Origin: Sphingomonadaceae bacterium
GTDB taxonomy: Bacteria; Pseudomonadota; Alphaproteobacteria; Sphingomonadales; Sphingomonadaceae
Direction of reading: 5' to 3'
Assembly: GCA_947473355.1 (NCBI GenBank)
Contig: CANJCQ010000014.1
Coordinates: 1-62,618, forward strand
DNA: 62,618 bases
Shown: piece after piece, positions 37,656-46,859 of the stretch
How the letters are laid out: every line of letters begins with the position of its first letter
Numbering within the stretch: position 1 is the first letter of the stretch
Notes under the pieces: generated by a model
The model's input: only the letters and a program-made list of their open reading frames with translations
Databases searched by the model: none
Told to the model about the DNA's origin: nothing
Program-made: the position numbers and the translations under genes

Positions 37656-39398
37656 ATGGATTTTATCGCCCCCAGCGCCGAACAGGTCTTCGCCCTGCGC
37701 ATCAGTGCCGGGATAGACGAGATTGCTCAGAATCCGCGCTTTGCCGCCGCCAGCTCCGATCTTGTTGAAGCGATTGTCGAGGGCATCGGCCAGTTTGCCG
37801 CCGGTGAATGGGCCCCGCTGCAGCGCATTGGCGATACGCAGGGGGCCAAGGTATCGGATGGCCTGGTCACTCTCCCCCAAGGCTTCGCGCCCGCCTATCA
37901 AGCCTATGTCGAGCAGGGCTGGAATGCCGTGGCCGGGCCGGAGGAATTTGGCGGACAGGGCCTGCCCTATAGCCTCGCCTGCGCCATTCTGGAAACATTG
38001 GGTAGCGCCAATCTGGCTTTCACCCTGCTGCCGATGTTGACCGTCGGCGCTATCGAATCGCTGCAGCATCATGGCAGCGCAGCGCAGCAGGCGCTCTATC
38101 TGCCCAAACTGGTCAGTGGCATCTGGACCGGAACGATGAACCTGACGGAGCCGCAAGCTGGCAGCGATGTCGGAGCCTTGCGCACCAGTGCTACGCCGAT
38201 TGAATCGGGCGGAGACGCGGGAAAATACCGCATCAAGGGCACCAAGATCTTCATCACCTGGGGCGGCCACGAACTGGCCGAGAACATTATCCATCTCGTC
38301 CTCGCCCGCACCCCCGGAGCTCCGGCGGGCTCGCGCGGCATCTCGCTGTTCGTAGTGCCGAAAATTCTGGTGAATGCCGATGGCAGCCTTGGCGCGCACA
38401 ACGATCTGCGAGTCGTCAGCCTCGAACACAAGCTCGGCATCCACGCCTCGCCGACTTGCGTGATGAGCTATGGTGACAATGATAATTGCATCGGAGAACT
38501 GGTCGGCCACGAGAACGAAGGCCTCAAGGCCATGTTCACGATGATGAATTCGGCGCGGATCAATGTCGGCAGCCAGGGGGTTCAGCTCGCCGAGCGCGCA
38601 TGGCAGCAAGCGAAGCATTTTGCAGTTGAGCGCATTCAATCGGCGCGAGCGGGTTCGGCTGACAAGTCGCCCGTGGCAATCATCGAGCACCCGGACGTGC
38701 GCCGCATGCTGCTGCGGATGCGCGCCTTGACTGAAGGCGGGCGGGCCCTTCTCTATTACACCGCCGGACAGGTCGATCGCGGCAGCCTTGGGGACAATGC
38801 CGCAAAGATGCGCGCCGATCTGCTGGTGCCCTTGCTCAAGGCATGGGGCACCGATCTGGGCATGGAAGTGACCAGCCTCAATGTGCAGATCCACGGCGGC
38901 ATGGGCTTTACCGAGGAAACCGGCGCGGCACAGCTGATGCGCGATGCCCGCATTCCGCCGATTTACGAAGGCACCAATGGTATCCAGGCGGCTGACCTCG
39001 TCACCCGCAAGCTGGGCATGGAAAATGGCGGCGTGCTGGCCGCGCTGATGACGGAGATCGGCAAGGATGCGGGTGATGCTCCGGCTCTGGCCACATTGGC
39101 AGGGGAATGCGCAGCAATTGGTGAGTGGATGACCAGTCAGGCGAGCCTTGATGACCGACTCGCTGGCTCGGTGCCTTTCCTGACGATGTGCGCGGTTGCA
39201 GTCGCAGGCTGGCAATTGCTGCGCCAGTCACGCGCTTCGGCCGATTCGGACAGTCCGGCAGCGATTGCCCGGTCCAAGCCGGTCGTTGCCCGCTTTTTCC
39301 TCGATCACCTTGTCCCCGAGGCCATGGGCCTGAAGGCAGCGGCAGTGGGCGGGGCAGGCCTGTTCTATGCGCTGGACGCCGAGGCGCTGGCGCAATGA
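37656..39398 (+). CDS. Acyl-CoA dehydrogenase
   Basis: A 580-residue FAD enzyme of the long acyl-CoA dehydrogenase type (FadE-like, with extra C-terminal domain). WNAVAGPEEFGGQGLP, GTMNLTEPQAGSDVGALRT, LEHKLGIHASPTCVM, and the FAD-binding LNVQIHGGMGFTEETGAAQ are visible, and the catalytic Glu is likely in YEGTNGIQAADLV. It would oxidise acyl-CoA in beta-oxidation. Divergent from tsaC by 48 bp and overlapping the next gene by four bases. Confidence 0.95.
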   Translation: MDFIAPSAEQVFALRISAGIDEIAQNPRFAAASSDLVEAIVEGIGQFAAGEWAPLQRIGDTQGAKVSDGLVTLPQGFAPAYQAYVEQGWNAVAGPEEFGGQGLPYSLACAILETLGSANLAFTLLPMLTVGAIESLQHHGSAAQQALYLPKLVSGIWTGTMNLTEPQAGSDVGALRTSATPIESGGDAGKYRIKGTKIFITWGGHELAENIIHLVLARTPGAPAGSRGISLFVVPKILVNADGSLGAHNDLRVVSLEHKLGIHASPTCVMSYGDNDNCIGELVGHENEGLKAMFTMMNSARINVGSQGVQLAERAWQQAKHFAVERIQSARAGSADKSPVAIIEHPDVRRMLLRMRALTEGGRALLYYTAGQVDRGSLGDNAAKMRADLLVPLLKAWGTDLGMEVTSLNVQIHGGMGFTEETGAAQLMRDARIPPIYEGTNGIQAADLVTRKLGMENGGVLAALMTEIGKDAGDAPALATLAGECAAIGEWMTSQASLDDRLAGSVPFLTMCAVAVAGWQLLRQSRASADSDSPAAIARSKPVVARFFLDHLVPEAMGLKAAAVGGAGLFYALDAEALAQ

Positions 39399-40222
39399 GC
39401 GATTCGGAGGCTCTGTTGACGCGAATCGCTCAAGCCCTTGAGAGATTCGCGCCGGTTGCCGGGCCAAAACAGGACTGGCTGGCTCATCCGGCCTATGTCT
39501 GGGATCGCCATGGTGTGCGCCCGGTAGCGAAAATCGAAGCCCCTGATCCAAAACTGCTGCGCGGAATCGACGCGCAAAGAGCAACGGTCATCGAAAATGT
39601 GACCCGGTTGGCCGCGGGCCACGCTGCGCATGACATGCTGCTGTGGGGATCGCGCGGCATGGGCAAATCGGCGCTGCTGCGCTCGGCGATTGTGGCGGCG
39701 CAGGCAGAGGGCGCAGGGCGAGTGGCTTTGGTCCAGGTGGCGCCGGACGCGCTCGATTCGCTCGCGACACTGTTCACAGCGCTGCGTGAGGTCAAACGCC
39801 AGTTCCTCGTCTATATTGATGATCTCGGTTTCGAGGACGGCGACAGCAGCTGCCCGCGTGCGCTGCGCTCATGGCTGGAAGGCGGAGTCGAGGCGCGGCC
39901 AGGCAATGTTCGCATCGCTGTGACTTCCAACCGCCGCGCGATTGTCGCGCGGCATCTCTCCGAACAGGACGACCCGATCAACCCGCGCGACGCAGTCGAC
40001 GATCGGCTTGCGCTGGCCGATCGCTTCGGCTTGTCGATCGGTTTTCACAATTGCAGCCAGGATGATTATCTCGCGATCATAATGGGTTATGCCGAGAACT
40101 ACGGCCTAACCTGGGATCAGGCCGAAGCGCTCGAATGGTCAAAACGGCGCGGCGCCCGTTCGGGGCGGGTGGCTTGGCAATTCATCACAGAGCTTGCCGG
40201 GCGCGCAGGCGTTTCGATCTGA
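39395..40222 (+). CDS. DUF815 family AAA+ ATPase
   Basis: A 275-residue cytosolic ATPase of the DUF815 family. Walker A is LLWGSRGMGKSALL (near residue 88), and Walker B is FLVYIDDLGFEDGD. TSNRRAIVARHLSEQD and the DDRLALADRFGLSIGF segment are characteristic. Function is unknown. The ATGA overlap with the acyl-CoA dehydrogenase gene shows coupled translation, although no functional link is obvious. Confidence 0.92.
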   Translation: MSDSEALLTRIAQALERFAPVAGPKQDWLAHPAYVWDRHGVRPVAKIEAPDPKLLRGIDAQRATVIENVTRLAAGHAAHDMLLWGSRGMGKSALLRSAIVAAQAEGAGRVALVQVAPDALDSLATLFTALREVKRQFLVYIDDLGFEDGDSSCPRALRSWLEGGVEARPGNVRIAVTSNRRAIVARHLSEQDDPINPRDAVDDRLALADRFGLSIGFHNCSQDDYLAIIMGYAENYGLTWDQAEALEWSKRRGARSGRVAWQFITELAGRAGVSI

Positions 40223-40225
40223 GCC

Positions 40226-41698
40226 TTACCGCGATTCCTGCACGACATCGGACTTGATGGTGGCGCGGAATTTGCGATCAAGATCGCCATCAAGCTCGCG
40301 CTGCGGGGGCAGATGGCCGGATACCACGGGCTTGGGTGCCGCCGACAGTGCCGCTCCGGGCGCCTCGACCCGCCAGATGATACCTGCCGTATCGTCGGAA
40401 ACCAGCAAAGCGCCACTCTTGTCCCAGGTCAGCCACACCGGCCGGCCATGGGTTTCATTGCCCTTGGCTGTGAGAAATCCGGTCAGGACCGGCAGCGGCT
40501 TGCTCAGCGGATTGCCATTGGCATCGAACGACACAAAAACAACGTCATAACCGGACAGCGGCTTGCGGTTCCACGAGCCATGCCGGGCAATGAAGGCGCC
40601 ATTGGCATAATTTGGCCCCATGCGGTTGCCGCCAGCCGAGAACAGAAGCCCCAGCGCCGCAGTATGCGCGCCGAGGGCATATTCGGGCTTGCGGGCATAT
40701 TCGATGAGGAACTCCGGCATCGGATATTGCACCCGCCAGTCGATCACATCCTTCCAATAGACCCAGGGCCAGCCATATTGTGCGCCGACCGGCACAGTCG
40801 TGAGATAATCAGGCACCAGATCCGGGCTAAGCATATCGCGCTCCTGCACCGTTGCCCACAACTCGCCGGTCGAAGGATTCCAGCCCATGCCATTGGGGTT
40901 GCGCATGCCGTTGGCAAATTGGCGGTATTTGCCGGAGGCCACATCGATTTCCCAGATCGCCGCACGGCCCTGTTCCGCCGCTACGCCATTGTCGCCGATA
41001 TTCGAGGACGAACCCACCGCAGCATAGAGCTTCTTGCCATCCGGGCTGAGCAGCAAATTGCGCATCCAGTGATTGCCGGCGCCGGGCAAGTCCATGATTT
41101 TGTGAGGTTCCCCGCTCAGATCGGTCGCGCCGGGAGCAAAGTCATAGGACATCACCGCATTATGATTGGCCACATATAATTTGCCTGCACCCCAGGCCAT
41201 GCCCGAAGGCGAATCCATATCCTTTTCGCGCAAGATAAAGCGCTGCTCGGCCTTGCCGTCGCCATCGCCATCACGCAGCAGCACGATCTTGTTCGGCGAT
41301 GCCTGGCCAGCCCCGACCCGGCTCATGAACAGCTTCATGAAGAACCCGGTCACACCGCCGCCGCCGCCATTGCGCGGCGGCGAATTTGTCTCAGCCACCA
41401 GCACGTCGCCATTTGGCAGCGTCAGCATGGTGCGTGGATGATCGAGGCCTTCGGCGAAGCGGCTCACCGCAAGGCCCGCAGCGGCAGCAGGCGCGCCGCT
41501 GCCCCAGCCGATGCTCTTGGCGAGGCCAACGCTGGGGATTGTCTCGGTTTCAATTTCGACCAGCGTGGGCTGCTTGCCCGTGGTCGCTGCCGGGTCGCGG
41601 CTCGAGGGATTGCCGTGCCAAACCCACACCCCGAAAACGAGGAGCACGAGCGCGATGGCGCCGAGCCATGCGAGAAATTTGCGTTTGCCGGTCATCAT
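40226..41698 (-). CDS. Sorbosone dehydrogenase-like beta-propeller (PQQ-dependent sugar dehydrogenase family)
   Basis: A 490-residue protein with one N-terminal membrane helix (WLGAIALVLLVFGVWVW, near residue 15) and a periplasmic six-bladed propeller. The pattern GLDHPRTMLTLPNGDVLVAE, GAGNHWMRNLLLSPDGKKLY, FANGMRNPNGMGWNP, and the C-terminal HGSWNRKPLSGYDVVF match the L-sorbosone/soluble glucose dehydrogenase family, which binds PQQ. Whether this organism makes PQQ is not known from the window. Two adjacent ATGs (41698 and 41695) are possible starts. Convergent with DUF815, three bases apart. Confidence 0.9.
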   Translation of the reverse strand: MMTGKRKFLAWLGAIALVLLVFGVWVWHGNPSSRDPAATTGKQPTLVEIETETIPSVGLAKSIGWGSGAPAAAAGLAVSRFAEGLDHPRTMLTLPNGDVLVAETNSPPRNGGGGGVTGFFMKLFMSRVGAGQASPNKIVLLRDGDGDGKAEQRFILREKDMDSPSGMAWGAGKLYVANHNAVMSYDFAPGATDLSGEPHKIMDLPGAGNHWMRNLLLSPDGKKLYAAVGSSSNIGDNGVAAEQGRAAIWEIDVASGKYRQFANGMRNPNGMGWNPSTGELWATVQERDMLSPDLVPDYLTTVPVGAQYGWPWVYWKDVIDWRVQYPMPEFLIEYARKPEYALGAHTAALGLLFSAGGNRMGPNYANGAFIARHGSWNRKPLSGYDVVFVSFDANGNPLSKPLPVLTGFLTAKGNETHGRPVWLTWDKSGALLVSDDTAGIIWRVEAPGAALSAAPKPVVSGHLPPQRELDGDLDRKFRATIKSDVVQESR

Positions 41699-41834
41699 GG
41701 GGCAGAGATAGGCGGTGCGGAGCGGCTCGGCAATGCCCTGACTGTTCGCAAGGCTGACTGCGTTCGCAAGCGCAACCTCGCCAGCCCTGCTTGCACCAAT
41801 ACGGGACAGCCCCCAAGTCAACGGAAGCCAAGCC

Positions 41835-41863
41835 TTGGATTCACAGGCCTTGCGATGCTAAAT
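41835..41863 (+). promoter_or_regulatory. Possible promoter of the Tyr/Arg-rich secreted protein
   Basis: TTGGAT (41835-41840) and CTAAAT (41858-41863) are separated by 17 bp in the 213-bp divergent gap before the gene at 41912. Each box matches the consensus at four of six positions, so support is modest. Confidence 0.3.
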
Positions 41864-41911
41864 TTGGAGTTAAGGCCGGGAATTGTCCCAGTGGCCACGC
41901 AGGGGAAAGTT

Positions 41912-42505
41912 ATGTCTTTTCGTAACCATGCCAAGGAATGCGGCGCCGCAGCCGCGCTGGCACTGGCGCTGACTCTGGCAGGGCCCGCTGTTGCCGCTGA
42001 CGATATGCCCGGCGCTGTCTATACCGCCGCCAACAACATGCCCCTGCCTTCCGCTCCAGCAATGCCCGCAGTCTCCGATTGGCGCCCCGCCTGGTGGAAC
42101 TCCTCCTACACCGCGATCGTGCTGCCCGACAGCCGCACGCGCGACCAGTGGCTGCGCGAATGCCACCGCCGCATGACGCCGAATTATGCTTATGGCGATT
42201 ATTATGGCCGCTATCGTGATCGCGACAGGCGCCGCCATGGCCGGGATCGCGACCGCATCGATGGCTACGCCTCGGGCAATGGTGAATGCGAAGCCTATTT
42301 CGACGACTATTACCGCTACCAGGCCGAATATGCCCAGCGGGCCTATGCCTATTCCTACCAGAGCCAGGCCACGACGGACCAGTCCGGTCAGCGGCAGGTC
42401 GAGGAAGTGGTAACCGAACGCTACGAGCCGATTCGCACCCGGATCATCGAGCGCCGCCGGGCCCGCTCGGTGATCCACGACAAGCGGATCCGCATCGCGC
42501 CCTGA
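41912..42505 (+). CDS. Secreted Tyr/Arg-rich hypothetical protein
   Basis: A 197-residue protein. A signal peptide (AAAALALALTLAGPAVAADD) is followed by DWRPAWWNSSYTAIVLPDSRTRDQWLRECHRRM, a Tyr/Arg/Asp-rich low-complexity part (YGDYYGRYRDRDRRRHGR), and a basic C-terminus rich in Arg and Glu. Only two cysteines are seen in the mature part. ATG at 41912 has AGGGGA upstream. It may bind the cell surface or a polyanion, but nothing directly shows this. Convergent with parB. Confidence 0.8.
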   Translation: MSFRNHAKECGAAAALALALTLAGPAVAADDMPGAVYTAANNMPLPSAPAMPAVSDWRPAWWNSSYTAIVLPDSRTRDQWLRECHRRMTPNYAYGDYYGRYRDRDRRRHGRDRDRIDGYASGNGECEAYFDDYYRYQAEYAQRAYAYSYQSQATTDQSGQRQVEEVVTERYEPIRTRIIERRRARSVIHDKRIRIAP

Positions 42506-42525
42506 GCCGCGCCGGTAATCTGGAC

Positions 42526-43485
42526 TTAAATGCCGCCGCCGGTCAGCCGCTGACAAATCAGATCGAGCTGATCGAGCGTGCGGTAGCGAATCGTCACTGC
42601 GCCCGAACGCGGGTCGGCGTCGGCATTGATGCGCACTGGCAGGCCGAGAAATTCCTCCAGGTGCCCCTGCACCGCAGCAATATCGGCGGCATCGGCTGAC
42701 TTGTGCTCCATGCGCGCGTTGCGGCGTGCGGGCGTGCCCTGCTGCGCCCGGCGCACCAACCGTTCGACTTCGCGTACCGACAGGTTCTTGGCGACAGCTG
42801 CCTCTGCCAGCCGCTCCGCGTCGGCAGCACCGATCAGCGCACGGGCATGGCCCATCGCCAGTTGCCCCGCCTCGACCAGTGCGAGCACCGAATCGGGCAG
42901 CGCCAGCAAGCGCTGGAGATTAGCGACATGACTGCGCGACTTGTCGACCATCCGGGCGATTTCGGCCTGGGTCAGTCCTTCCAGTTCGGCCAGCCGCTGA
43001 TAGGCACGTGCTTCTTCGACCGGATTCAGATCTTCTCGCTGAAGATTCTCGATCAAGGCCAGCGCCATGACTTCACGATTGTCCAGATCACGAATTAGTG
43101 CTGGAATTTCATGAAGTTGTGCGCGCTGCGCGGCGCGCCAGCGTCGTTCGCCGGCGACCAGCTGATAGAGGCCGTCGGCTTGCGGCCGCACGATGATCGG
43201 CTGAATCACCCCGCGCGCGGCAATGGAAGCAGCCAGCTCATCAAGCGCGGCTTCATCGAAATGCCGCCGGGGCTGGCCGGGATGCGGCACGATAGCGGCG
43301 ATGGCCAGCATCGCCAGGCCGCCAGCAGGAGGCGTTACTGCACTATCCGACGCTGTATTGACCAGCGGTTCCTCGCGGCGGGTTTCGCCCATCAGGGCGC
43401 CGAGTCCGCGCCCCAGTGCCATAGGTTTGCGGCGCGTGGCAGCCGCAGCAGCAATAGCTACGGGACTGGCTGGATTGTCGCTCAT
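42526..43485 (-). CDS. parB: Chromosome partitioning protein ParB
   Basis: A 319-residue CTP-dependent DNA clamp that loads at parS. The N-terminal CTPase region has box II GERRWRAAQ and ENLQREDLNPVEEA, the central helix-turn-helix is LTQAEIARMVDKSRSHVANLQRLL, and the C-terminal dimer domain ends in YRTLDQLDLICQRL. Coupled with parA by an ATGA overlap. Three parS sites lie 0.8-3.4 kb from its start. Confidence 0.97.
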   Translation of the reverse strand: MSDNPASPVAIAAAAATRRKPMALGRGLGALMGETRREEPLVNTASDSAVTPPAGGLAMLAIAAIVPHPGQPRRHFDEAALDELAASIAARGVIQPIIVRPQADGLYQLVAGERRWRAAQRAQLHEIPALIRDLDNREVMALALIENLQREDLNPVEEARAYQRLAELEGLTQAEIARMVDKSRSHVANLQRLLALPDSVLALVEAGQLAMGHARALIGAADAERLAEAAVAKNLSVREVERLVRRAQQGTPARRNARMEHKSADAADIAAVQGHLEEFLGLPVRINADADPRSGAVTIRYRTLDQLDLICQRLTGGGI

Positions 43486-44258
43486 GCGGCCTGCCTCCTT
43501 TCTGGCAGGCGAGCGATCAGCTCGCGGGCCAGGGCAATATATGCGCGGCTACCGGAACAGCTGTGATCATAAACCAAAGCCGGCAGCCCATGGCTCGGTG
43601 CTTCAGACAGCCGAACATTCCGCGGAATCGTTGCCTGGAACACCAGATCACCGAGACAACTGCGGACGTCTTCGGAAACCTGATCGGTCAGTCGGTTGCG
43701 GCGATCAAACATGGTCAGGGCCACGCCGATGATGCCGAGATCGGGATTAAAGCGCTGTTGCACCCGCTCGACAGTCTGGAGGAGATGGCTGAGCCCTTCG
43801 AGCGCGAAGAATTCGCATTGCAGCGGCACCAGCAGGGTATCGGCTGCGGTCAGGGCGTTGAGCGTGAGCAGGCCCAGCGACGGCGGGCAATCGATCACGC
43901 AGATATCGTAACCGATCTCCTGCACCAGCGCCTGCCGCAGCCGTCCGGTGCGATCATCGACCGAAACCAGCTCGATTTCCGCGCCCGACAGATCGACCGT
44001 AGCCGGGACGATATCGAGACCGGGGATCCGGGTCTTGGAAATGCAGGCGCGCAGCGGCAGGGAATCGACGAGAAGATCGTAGGAAGAGCGCTCACGATCG
44101 GCAGTGGCAATGCCGATGCCGGTCGAGGCATTGCCCTGCGGATCAAGGTCGATCAACAGCACTTTCGAGCCGGTCGCGGCGAGCGCAGTGGCCAGATTGA
44201 TCGCGGTGGTGGTTTTGCCCACCCCGCCCTTCTGGTTGGCAATGGCTATGCTGATCAC
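43482..44258 (-). CDS. parA: Chromosome partitioning ATPase ParA
   Basis: A 258-residue deviant Walker ATPase that moves ParB-parS complexes. The deviant Walker A is KGGVGKTTTAINLA (residues 10-23), Walker B-like VIDCPPSLGLLTLNAL follows, and LLIDLDPQGNASTG carries the A' box. It overlaps the rsmG stop by four bases. Confidence 0.97.
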   Translation of the reverse strand: MISIAIANQKGGVGKTTTAINLATALAATGSKVLLIDLDPQGNASTGIGIATADRERSSYDLLVDSLPLRACISKTRIPGLDIVPATVDLSGAEIELVSVDDRTGRLRQALVQEIGYDICVIDCPPSLGLLTLNALTAADTLLVPLQCEFFALEGLSHLLQTVERVQQRFNPDLGIIGVALTMFDRRNRLTDQVSEDVRSCLGDLVFQATIPRNVRLSEAPSHGLPALVYDHSCSGSRAYIALARELIARLPERRQAA

Positions 44259-44896
44259 TTCTTGCGCCCCTTCCGACCTCTCAGCGTGCCGACAACAATG
44301 CCGGCCTCGCTATCCGTCAGCGATTGTTCCACGTGGAACATATGATCCCAACCCCGCAGCATATGCAACTCCTGCTGTGCCGAACGTCCCTTGGGCAACA
44401 GCCATAGCGTGTCGGCTGTGGAAAATCTTGCGGATAAGCCCAGCAAGCGATCAAGCGGTGCAAATGCGCGTGCGGAGATGGCCCGAAATGGAGCGGTTTC
44501 GACCAGTTCAAGACGTTGCGACAGTATCTGGGCGTTTGTCAGCCCCATGGCGATTCGCATTTGCTCGAGCCAGGCTGTCCGCAATGGCCGCGATTCGACC
44601 ATGACCACACGCGCTTCCGGGCGCAGCGCCGCGATCACCAGGCCGGGGAAACCTGCGCCCGTCCCCAGATCAAGCCACGGTGATGTTGTTTCACGTGGAA
44701 CATGGCTGAGCAGCTGCGCCGAATCGGCAATGTGGCGCTGCCATACCGAAGCCAGCGAACCGGCGGAAACCAGATTCTGCCGTTCATTCTCCGCAGTCAG
44801 CGACGTCACCAATTGCTCCATCCTGGCAAATGCGACATCGTCACATTCCGGCAATGCACGCAGCCAGTCCTTCGCATCATCCTCGGTGGTGATCAT
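44255..44896 (-). CDS. rsmG: 16S rRNA (guanine527-N7)-methyltransferase RsmG
   Basis: A 213-residue SAM-dependent methyltransferase. The fold is marked by [29 protein letters not shown] (SAM loop), and [14 protein letters not shown]. It lies inside the mnmG-rsmG-parA block common to many bacteria. Two parS sites lie within its coding sequence (44325-44340 and 44687-44702), so the gene is under a double coding constraint there. Confidence 0.96.
   Translation of the reverse strand: MITTEDDAKDWLRALPECDDVAFARMEQLVTSLTAENERQNLVSAGSLASVWQRHIADSAQLLSHVPRETTSPWLDLGTGAGFPGLVIAALRPEARVVMVESRPLRTAWLEQMRIAMGLTNAQILSQRLELVETAPFRAISARAFAPLDRLLGLSARFSTADTLWLLPKGRSAQQELHMLRGWDHMFHVEQSLTDSEAGIVVGTLRGRKGRKK
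44325..44340. promoter_or_regulatory. parS site 1
   Basis: Perfect 16-bp palindrome TGTTCCACGTGGAACA within rsmG, matching the ParB-binding consensus TGTTnCACGTGnAACA. Confidence 0.93.
44687..44702. promoter_or_regulatory. parS site 2
   Basis: TGTTTCACGTGGAACA within rsmG, the same palindrome as site 1 with one asymmetric position. Confidence 0.9.
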
Positions 44897-46740
44897 GCAG
44901 CAAGCCGCCGCGCATGGACCAGTAGCGCCGCCAGCGCTGCAGGTGTCACTCCCGGCACACGGCCGGCTGCCGCCAGACTGCCCGGGCGCGCCCGGCTGAG
45001 CCGTTCGACCATCTCCCGCGACAGACCGGGTATGGTATCATAGGCAAAATCATCGCCCAGTGGCAGCGCCTCGCTGGCGCGCAATTCGCGCAGTTCGCTG
45101 TCCTGCCGCGCGAGATAGGGCGCATAGGCAGCATCTTCGGCCACTTCCTCAGCGAGATCAGCGTCACCGAGCACATCCGCCTCGATCCACGGCGCCAGGC
45201 TGCCAAGCGTTACCCCGCCGAACCGCAACCATTCACGCAAAGGCAGTCGGCCTGCATCGACGCGCACCGGCAGGTCCGCTGCAGCCAGCTCCCCCGCCCC
45301 GACCTTGCGCTCCAGCGCCAGTTCCAGCGCCGCCTTGGCCCCTTGTCTCGCAGCAAACCAGTTGCGCCGGGCCGGGCCGACACAGCTCGCCTCAATCGCC
45401 AACGGGGTCAGCCGGGACGAAGCATTGTTGGCGCGCAGCCGCAGCCGGTATTCAGCCCGCGCGGTGAGCATGCGATAGGGCTCACTCACGCCGTGCAACG
45501 TCAGATCGTCAATCATCACCGCCATATAGCTATTTGCCCGGTCAAGCGGCGCGGGCTTGCGGCCCAGCACCGAGGCGGCAGCATGCATCCCTGCGACCAG
45601 TCCCTGCGCGGCGGCTTCCTCATAGCCGGTGGTGCCATTGATCTGGCCCGCGCAATAAAGGCCTGGAATCGCGCGCAGCTCAAGGCTCGGCCGCAGCGCA
45701 CGCGGATCGATGTGATCGTATTCAACGGCATAGCCAGGCACGACCATGTCAACCTGCTCCAGCCCTTCCATCGTCCGCAGCATGGCAAGCTGGACGTCAG
45801 CCGGCAGCGAAGTGCTGATCCCGTTGGGATAGACCAAATGCGTGTCCAGACCCTCCGGCTCGAGGAATACCTGGTGGCCATCGCGGTCGGCAAAGCGGTG
45901 GATCTTGTCTTCGATCGACGGGCAATAGCGCGGCCCTTGCGCACCGATGGCGCCCGAAAACAGCGGCGAGCGATGCAGGTTGGCGCGGATGACGTCGTGA
46001 CTGCGCCCGTTGGTGCGGGTGATCGCACAAGTAATCTGCGGATTGACGCGGGTCTTGTTCATCGCCGACATGCACCAGAGCTCGGCATCCGAAGCCTGCT
46101 CCGCCAGCACGGCCCAATCAATCGTGCGGCCATCGAGGCGCGGCGGGGTCCCGGTCTTGAGCCGCGCCATCGGCAATTTGGCCTCGCGCAGCTGGCGGCT
46201 GAGCACTTGTGCGGAAGACTCGCCAATCCGCCCGCCAGTCATCCGCTCTTCGCCGCGAAACAGCGTGCCGCCAAGGAATGTGCCAGTGCACAGCACCACC
46301 GCCTGCCCCGTCAGCAGCGTGCCATCCGCCAGCTTTACCCCTGCGACCCGCCCGCCATCCAGGTCGAGCCCAGCCGCCTCGCCTTGCACCAGCGTCAGAT
46401 CGCCCTGCTGCCTGAGCAGTCGCTGGATCGCCGCCTTGAACAGCCTGCGATCAGCCTGGACCCGCGGCCCCTGCACTGCGCTGCCCTTGGAGCGATTGAG
46501 CATGCGGTAATGAATCGCCGCTGCGTCGGCCGCCTTGGCGATCAGACCGTCAAAGGCATCGACTTCGCGCACCAGATGACCCTTGCCCAGCCCGCCAATC
46601 GCCGGATTGCAGCTCATCGCGCCAACAGCCTGCAGATCGAAGCTGATCAGCGCCACGCGCGCACCCATCCGCGCTGCAACCGCCGCTGCCTCGCAGCCGG
46701 CGTGTCCGCCGCCGATGACAATGATGTCGAAGCTCTGCAT
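44893..46740 (-). CDS. mnmG: tRNA uridine-5-carboxymethylaminomethyl modification enzyme MnmG (GidA)
   Basis: A 615-residue FAD protein that works with MnmE to modify the wobble uridine. The FAD motif [13 protein letters not shown] starts at residue 7. Other signatures are [24 protein letters not shown] and [17 protein letters not shown], the latter typical of GidA. ATG at 46740 has AAGGCG seven bases upstream. It overlaps rsmG by four bases. MnmE is upstream; the repeat and parS site 3 lie between. Confidence 0.97.
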   Translation of the reverse strand: MQSFDIIVIGGGHAGCEAAAVAARMGARVALISFDLQAVGAMSCNPAIGGLGKGHLVREVDAFDGLIAKAADAAAIHYRMLNRSKGSAVQGPRVQADRRLFKAAIQRLLRQQGDLTLVQGEAAGLDLDGGRVAGVKLADGTLLTGQAVVLCTGTFLGGTLFRGEERMTGGRIGESSAQVLSRQLREAKLPMARLKTGTPPRLDGRTIDWAVLAEQASDAELWCMSAMNKTRVNPQITCAITRTNGRSHDVIRANLHRSPLFSGAIGAQGPRYCPSIEDKIHRFADRDGHQVFLEPEGLDTHLVYPNGISTSLPADVQLAMLRTMEGLEQVDMVVPGYAVEYDHIDPRALRPSLELRAIPGLYCAGQINGTTGYEEAAAQGLVAGMHAAASVLGRKPAPLDRANSYMAVMIDDLTLHGVSEPYRMLTARAEYRLRLRANNASSRLTPLAIEASCVGPARRNWFAARQGAKAALELALERKVGAGELAAADLPVRVDAGRLPLREWLRFGGVTLGSLAPWIEADVLGDADLAEEVAEDAAYAPYLARQDSELRELRASEALPLGDDFAYDTIPGLSREMVERLSRARPGSLAAAGRVPGVTPAALAALLVHARRLAA

Positions 46741-46755
46741 AGCCGCGCCTTTACA

Positions 46756-46801
46756 GCATCGTACGAAAAAGTGGGAACCGGTTTTTCGCGAATAACGATG
46801 C
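46756..46801. repeat. Palindromic intergenic repeat, copy 2
   Basis: A 46-bp palindrome bounded by GCATCGT and ACGATGC, with CGAAAAAGTGGGAACC and GGTTTTTCGCG arms. Located between mnmE and mnmG, in the likely leader of mnmG. Best-formed of three copies in the window. Confidence 0.85.
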
Positions 46802-46842
46802 GGCCACAAATAATCGGCACGAGGTTCGGTCAAAGCGGCAGG

Positions 46843-46858
46843 TGTTCCACGTGGAACA
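46843..46858. promoter_or_regulatory. parS site 3
   Basis: Perfect palindrome TGTTCCACGTGGAACA just downstream of the mnmE stop, in the gap to mnmG. Confidence 0.93.
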
Positions 46859-46859
46859 G

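Noticed and set aside
37617..39215. 532-codon minus-strand open frame
   Set aside because: Antisense to the acyl-CoA dehydrogenase, whose motifs are intact; no recognisable domain.
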